DNA of 16,915 nucleotides. It comes from Candidatus Zipacnadia bacterium (GTDB taxonomy: Bacteria > Armatimonadota > Zipacnadia > Zipacnadales > Zipacnadaceae). This document shows positions 14,633-16,915 of this stretch, piece by piece; the first letter of the stretch is position 1, and every line of letters begins with the position of its first letter. Below the pieces are notes generated by a model, which ran no database searches, was not told the origin of the DNA, and worked only from the letters and a program-made list of their open reading frames with translations. The DNA lies in assembly GCA_029821455.1 (NCBI GenBank), contig JALGTI010000025.1, positions 1-16,915 of the forward strand. Reading direction: 5' to 3'. The translations under genes and the position numbers were made by a program.

Positions 14633-15945
14633 TGAGGGACTACAGGACCATCATCACCATTGTGGTCGTGTTCGTCGTCTTCATCGCACTCTACTGGTAT
14701 CTGTCCGCCAGGCGCACGGCCTTCGATCCCATTAAGGACCACTCCAGCCTTCGCACCAACCGCTGGGGCACCAAGGCACTCCGCGAGTTGCTCGCCGACA
14801 GTGGCCTCACTGTCAAGACGTTGAAACTCCCTCTCACACGCCTGCCCGATAGCCCGGGCGTGCTCTTTGTCCTCGACCCCGGTCGGGAGGTCCGGCGCAG
14901 GGAAACTGACGCGCTGCTGCACTGGGTAGGAGCCGGCGGCTGGGCTGTCATTGCTGCCGAGGCTGAACCTGGCATGATGCTTGACTACCGGGGAGGCCCC
15001 GGGCCATCCGATATCCTGCTGGCCCACTTAGGGCTAGGTCTGGTTTCCACGCAGCAAAACAAATCAGCGTGTAATGTCGGGCTTACGGAAGAGGTGGCAT
15101 TGCGTGATGTCGTCATCTTGCATGTACCTTCAGCCTTCCGGCTCGCGCGGCTCCCAAGCAAAGAGGCTGTTGGTAGGCATCTTGAGAAGATAAGAGAGCA
15201 GAAGAGAGGGGAAGAGGAGCACATTATCCCTGTCCCTGAGATAACCCCTGTGCAGCCGGCTCAGTTGCTCCAACTTGCCGGGGACGAAGCTGGCGCCGTG
15301 CTTGTGAGGCTTGATTATGGTCAGGGCCGCATCTATGTGCTCTGTGACGCGGATATGCTGGGCAATGGCTTCATCCATCAGGCCGACAATGTCGTGCTGG
15401 CGGCTAACCTGGCCTTTGGCCGCGGCGCATCCGCGACCATCCTTTTTGACGAGTATCACCATTCCGGCTGGCTCGTACGTGATGATTCTGTGTACCGCGA
15501 TAAGTTAGAAGGTGCGCCGATCTTTGCGGCCTTGTGGGCCATCATGCTCTGTCTGTTTCTATACATTGTGGGCAGGATGTGGCGCTTTGGCCGGCCAGTC
15601 CCGTTGCCTGAGCCGCCGCGCCGCAGCGCTCTGGAGTATGTTGACGCCTTTGCAGGCCTCCATCGCCGGGCCCAGGTCGGCGGGGCAGCCATAACCGCCC
15701 AGGCCCGCCGCCTGCGCAGAAAGCTGGCCGACATCAGCGGCCTGCCGGTCTCCTCAGACCCTGAACTCCTGGCTGACGCAGTGGCCCGGCGCTGCCACCG
15801 CCTTGACTCGCGCCCGCTTGCTGCGTTGCTGGGCGAATTGTCCACCATTGACGAAGAGCAGCATCTTTCAGATGCTGATACCCTCAGACTTAGCCGCCAG
15901 ATAGCCGCCATCGAGGAGGCGATTGAAGATTATGCAACATATTGA
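14632..15945 (+). CDS. DUF4350 domain membrane protein
   Basis: The 437-residue product has an N-terminal membrane segment (about 7-26), a soluble DUF4350 domain (about 30-280) and a second membrane segment (about 296-315). A cytoplasmic helical tail (about 320-437) follows. The domain shows features expected of its class-I-glutamine-amidotransferase-like fold: a RTNRWGTKALRELLADSGL opening, VLFVLDPGREV, RIYVLCDADMLGN and FDEYHHSGW just before the second membrane segment. No catalytic cysteine triad is evident, so it is probably a binding rather than an enzymatic domain. ATG 14632 overlaps the preceding stop as TGATG, and the 3' end overlaps the MoxR gene by 14 bases. Function is not known; the genetic link with MoxR and DUF4129 genes is a recurring one in many phyla. 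Confidence 0.82.
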   Translation: MRDYRTIITIVVVFVVFIALYWYLSARRTAFDPIKDHSSLRTNRWGTKALRELLADSGLTVKTLKLPLTRLPDSPGVLFVLDPGREVRRRETDALLHWVGAGGWAVIAAEAEPGMMLDYRGGPGPSDILLAHLGLGLVSTQQNKSACNVGLTEEVALRDVVILHVPSAFRLARLPSKEAVGRHLEKIREQKRGEEEHIIPVPEITPVQPAQLLQLAGDEAGAVLVRLDYGQGRIYVLCDADMLGNGFIHQADNVVLAANLAFGRGASATILFDEYHHSGWLVRDDSVYRDKLEGAPIFAALWAIMLCLFLYIVGRMWRFGRPVPLPEPPRRSALEYVDAFAGLHRRAQVGGAAITAQARRLRRKLADISGLPVSSDPELLADAVARRCHRLDSRPLAALLGELSTIDEEQHLSDADTLRLSRQIAAIEEAIEDYATY

Positions 15946-16903
15946 ACAGACTGGGGTGCGCACAGGCAAGCTGGCCGACGACCTCATCCAGATGCTCGGC
16001 CGCGTAGTTGTGGGCCAGGAGCGCGTGATACAGGAGCTGCTGGTCGCGCTGCTGGCTCGAGGACACGTGCTGCTAGAGGGGGTGCCTGGCACGGCCAAGA
16101 CCCTGCTGGTGCGGGCGCTTGGCGTTTGTCTAGGGATGGAGTTCAAGCGCATCCAGATGACCCCGGACCTGATGCCCTCCGATATCGTGGGCACCAACGT
16201 CTTCGACCTGGCCTCCAACACCTTCAACTTGCGCAAGGGCCCCATCTTCACCGGCCTGCTGCTGGCTGACGAGATAAACCGCGCCCCGGCCAAGACCCAG
16301 TCCGCGCTGCTCGAGGGAATGCAAGAGCGCCAGGTCACCATTGACGGCATCACTCATCCTCTGGACCCCAACTTCACCGTTTTCGCCACCCAGAACCCCA
16401 TCGAGTATGAGGGCACGTATCCCCTCCCCGAGGCCCAACTCGACCGCTTTGTGCTCAAGGTCATAGTGGACTATCTCTCCGAGCAGGAAGAGGATGAACT
16501 GCTGAGCCGCTACAACTCCGGCTTTGACGCAATGGACCTGGCGGCGGCCGGCCTCGCCCCGGTCGCGACCGCCGACGACCTGGCGGCCTGCAGGGCCGAG
16601 ATCCTGGCCGTCAACATCGAAGACAAGCTGCTGCATTACGTCTCTCAGATAACCCGCGCCACGCGCCAGAGTCCCAGCCTCGTGGTGGGCTGCAGCCCCC
16701 GCGCCTCGGTGATGCTGCTGCAGACCTCCAAGGTGCTGGCGGCCCTGCGCGGGCGTGGATACGTGATACCCGACGATGTCAAGGATATGGCGGCGCCGAC
16801 TCTCCGTCACCGCGTCGTGTTGCGGCCGGAGGCAGACATCGAGGGTCTCACTCCGGATGAGATTATTATGACAGCCCTGGCCGCAGTCCCGGTGCCGCGC
16901 TAA
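15932..16903 (+). CDS. MoxR-family AAA+ ATPase
   Basis: The product is 323 residues from ATG 15932, with GGAGG at 15915-15919, 12 bases away; TTG 15923 would be too close to that site. Walker A is GVPGTAKT (50-57), Walker B LLLADEINRA (109-118), sensor 1 ATQNP (152-156), and an arginine-finger region is LPEAQLDRF (165-173). The C-terminal lid helices (SPRASVMLL, then GRGYVIPDDVKDMA) complete an AAA_3-type MoxR ATPase. MoxR proteins act as chaperone-like ATPases that mature or remodel partner proteins, commonly with a DUF58/VWA-like partner. The gene overlaps the DUF4350 gene by 14 bases. Bases after its stop (CAGCGAGGGGAA) contain a GAGGGG that could be the ribosome site of the next gene, most likely DUF58. 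Confidence 0.94.
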   Translation: MQHIEQTGVRTGKLADDLIQMLGRVVVGQERVIQELLVALLARGHVLLEGVPGTAKTLLVRALGVCLGMEFKRIQMTPDLMPSDIVGTNVFDLASNTFNLRKGPIFTGLLLADEINRAPAKTQSALLEGMQERQVTIDGITHPLDPNFTVFATQNPIEYEGTYPLPEAQLDRFVLKVIVDYLSEQEEDELLSRYNSGFDAMDLAAAGLAPVATADDLAACRAEILAVNIEDKLLHYVSQITRATRQSPSLVVGCSPRASVMLLQTSKVLAALRGRGYVIPDDVKDMAAPTLRHRVVLRPEADIEGLTPDEIIMTALAAVPVPR

Positions 16904-16915
16904 CAGCGAGGGGAA

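Noticed and set aside
16130..16810. Open frame of 226 codons antisense to the MoxR gene
   Set aside because: It is a shadow of an unmistakable AAA+ ATPase, and its composition is typical of antisense GC-rich frames.
1..16915. tRNA, rRNA, CRISPR array, insertion sequence or prophage
   Set aside because: I found no T-loop or anticodon-arm pattern, no regularly spaced direct repeats and no transposase or phage protein in any frame.

Overview
This is a GC-rich window from a diderm (outer-membrane) bacterium. An LptD-type beta-barrel and an LptF/LptG-type permease point to lipopolysaccharide export. A FixABCX-type electron-transfer flavoprotein (ETF) set and a large acyl-CoA-dehydratase-type activase point to anaerobic or low-potential redox metabolism. 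The mix of genes and the small palindromic intergenic repeats suggest an environmental, probably uncultured lineage. The phylum cannot be fixed from the sequence alone.

Layout. (1) Positions 1-496, minus strand: the N-terminal part of a GNAT acetyltransferase that is split between two frames and runs off the left edge. (2) Positions 497-822: a gene-free divergent leader with stacked hairpins. (3) Positions 823-4749, plus strand: etfB (fixA), a ferredoxin-fused etfA (fixB), fixC and fixX. A 149-bp gap between etfA and fixC holds two palindromic repeats. (4) Positions 9914 down to 4777, minus strand: a 1406-residue activase followed by a metallo-beta-lactamase-fold hydrolase, convergent with fixX. 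(5) Positions 9915-10265: a divergent intergenic region with a good sigma70-type promoter for the activase and a compound palindromic repeat next to the start of the next gene. (6) Positions 10266-16903, plus strand: an LptF/LptG-family permease, lptD, a DUF4129 protein, a DUF4350 protein and a MoxR-family AAA+ ATPase. The last three overlap or are closely coupled.

How the parts may fit. FixABCX complexes move electrons from NADH to quinone and to ferredoxin/flavodoxin by flavin-based bifurcation. Activases of the HgdC/BcrAD type use ATP to push a ferredoxin-derived electron to a very low potential. Placing the two sets tail to tail suggests a shared redox module, although no catalytic 2-hydroxyacyl-CoA dehydratase or benzoyl-CoA reductase subunits are visible here. 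The activase looks like two ASKHA lobes followed by two HgdB-like alpha/beta lobes in one chain, and this is the most interesting object in the window. The right-hand part is an envelope region: LPS export genes followed by a MoxR/DUF4350/DUF4129 set of the kind that usually continues into a DUF58 gene just past the right edge.

No tRNA, rRNA, CRISPR array, insertion sequence or phage gene was found.
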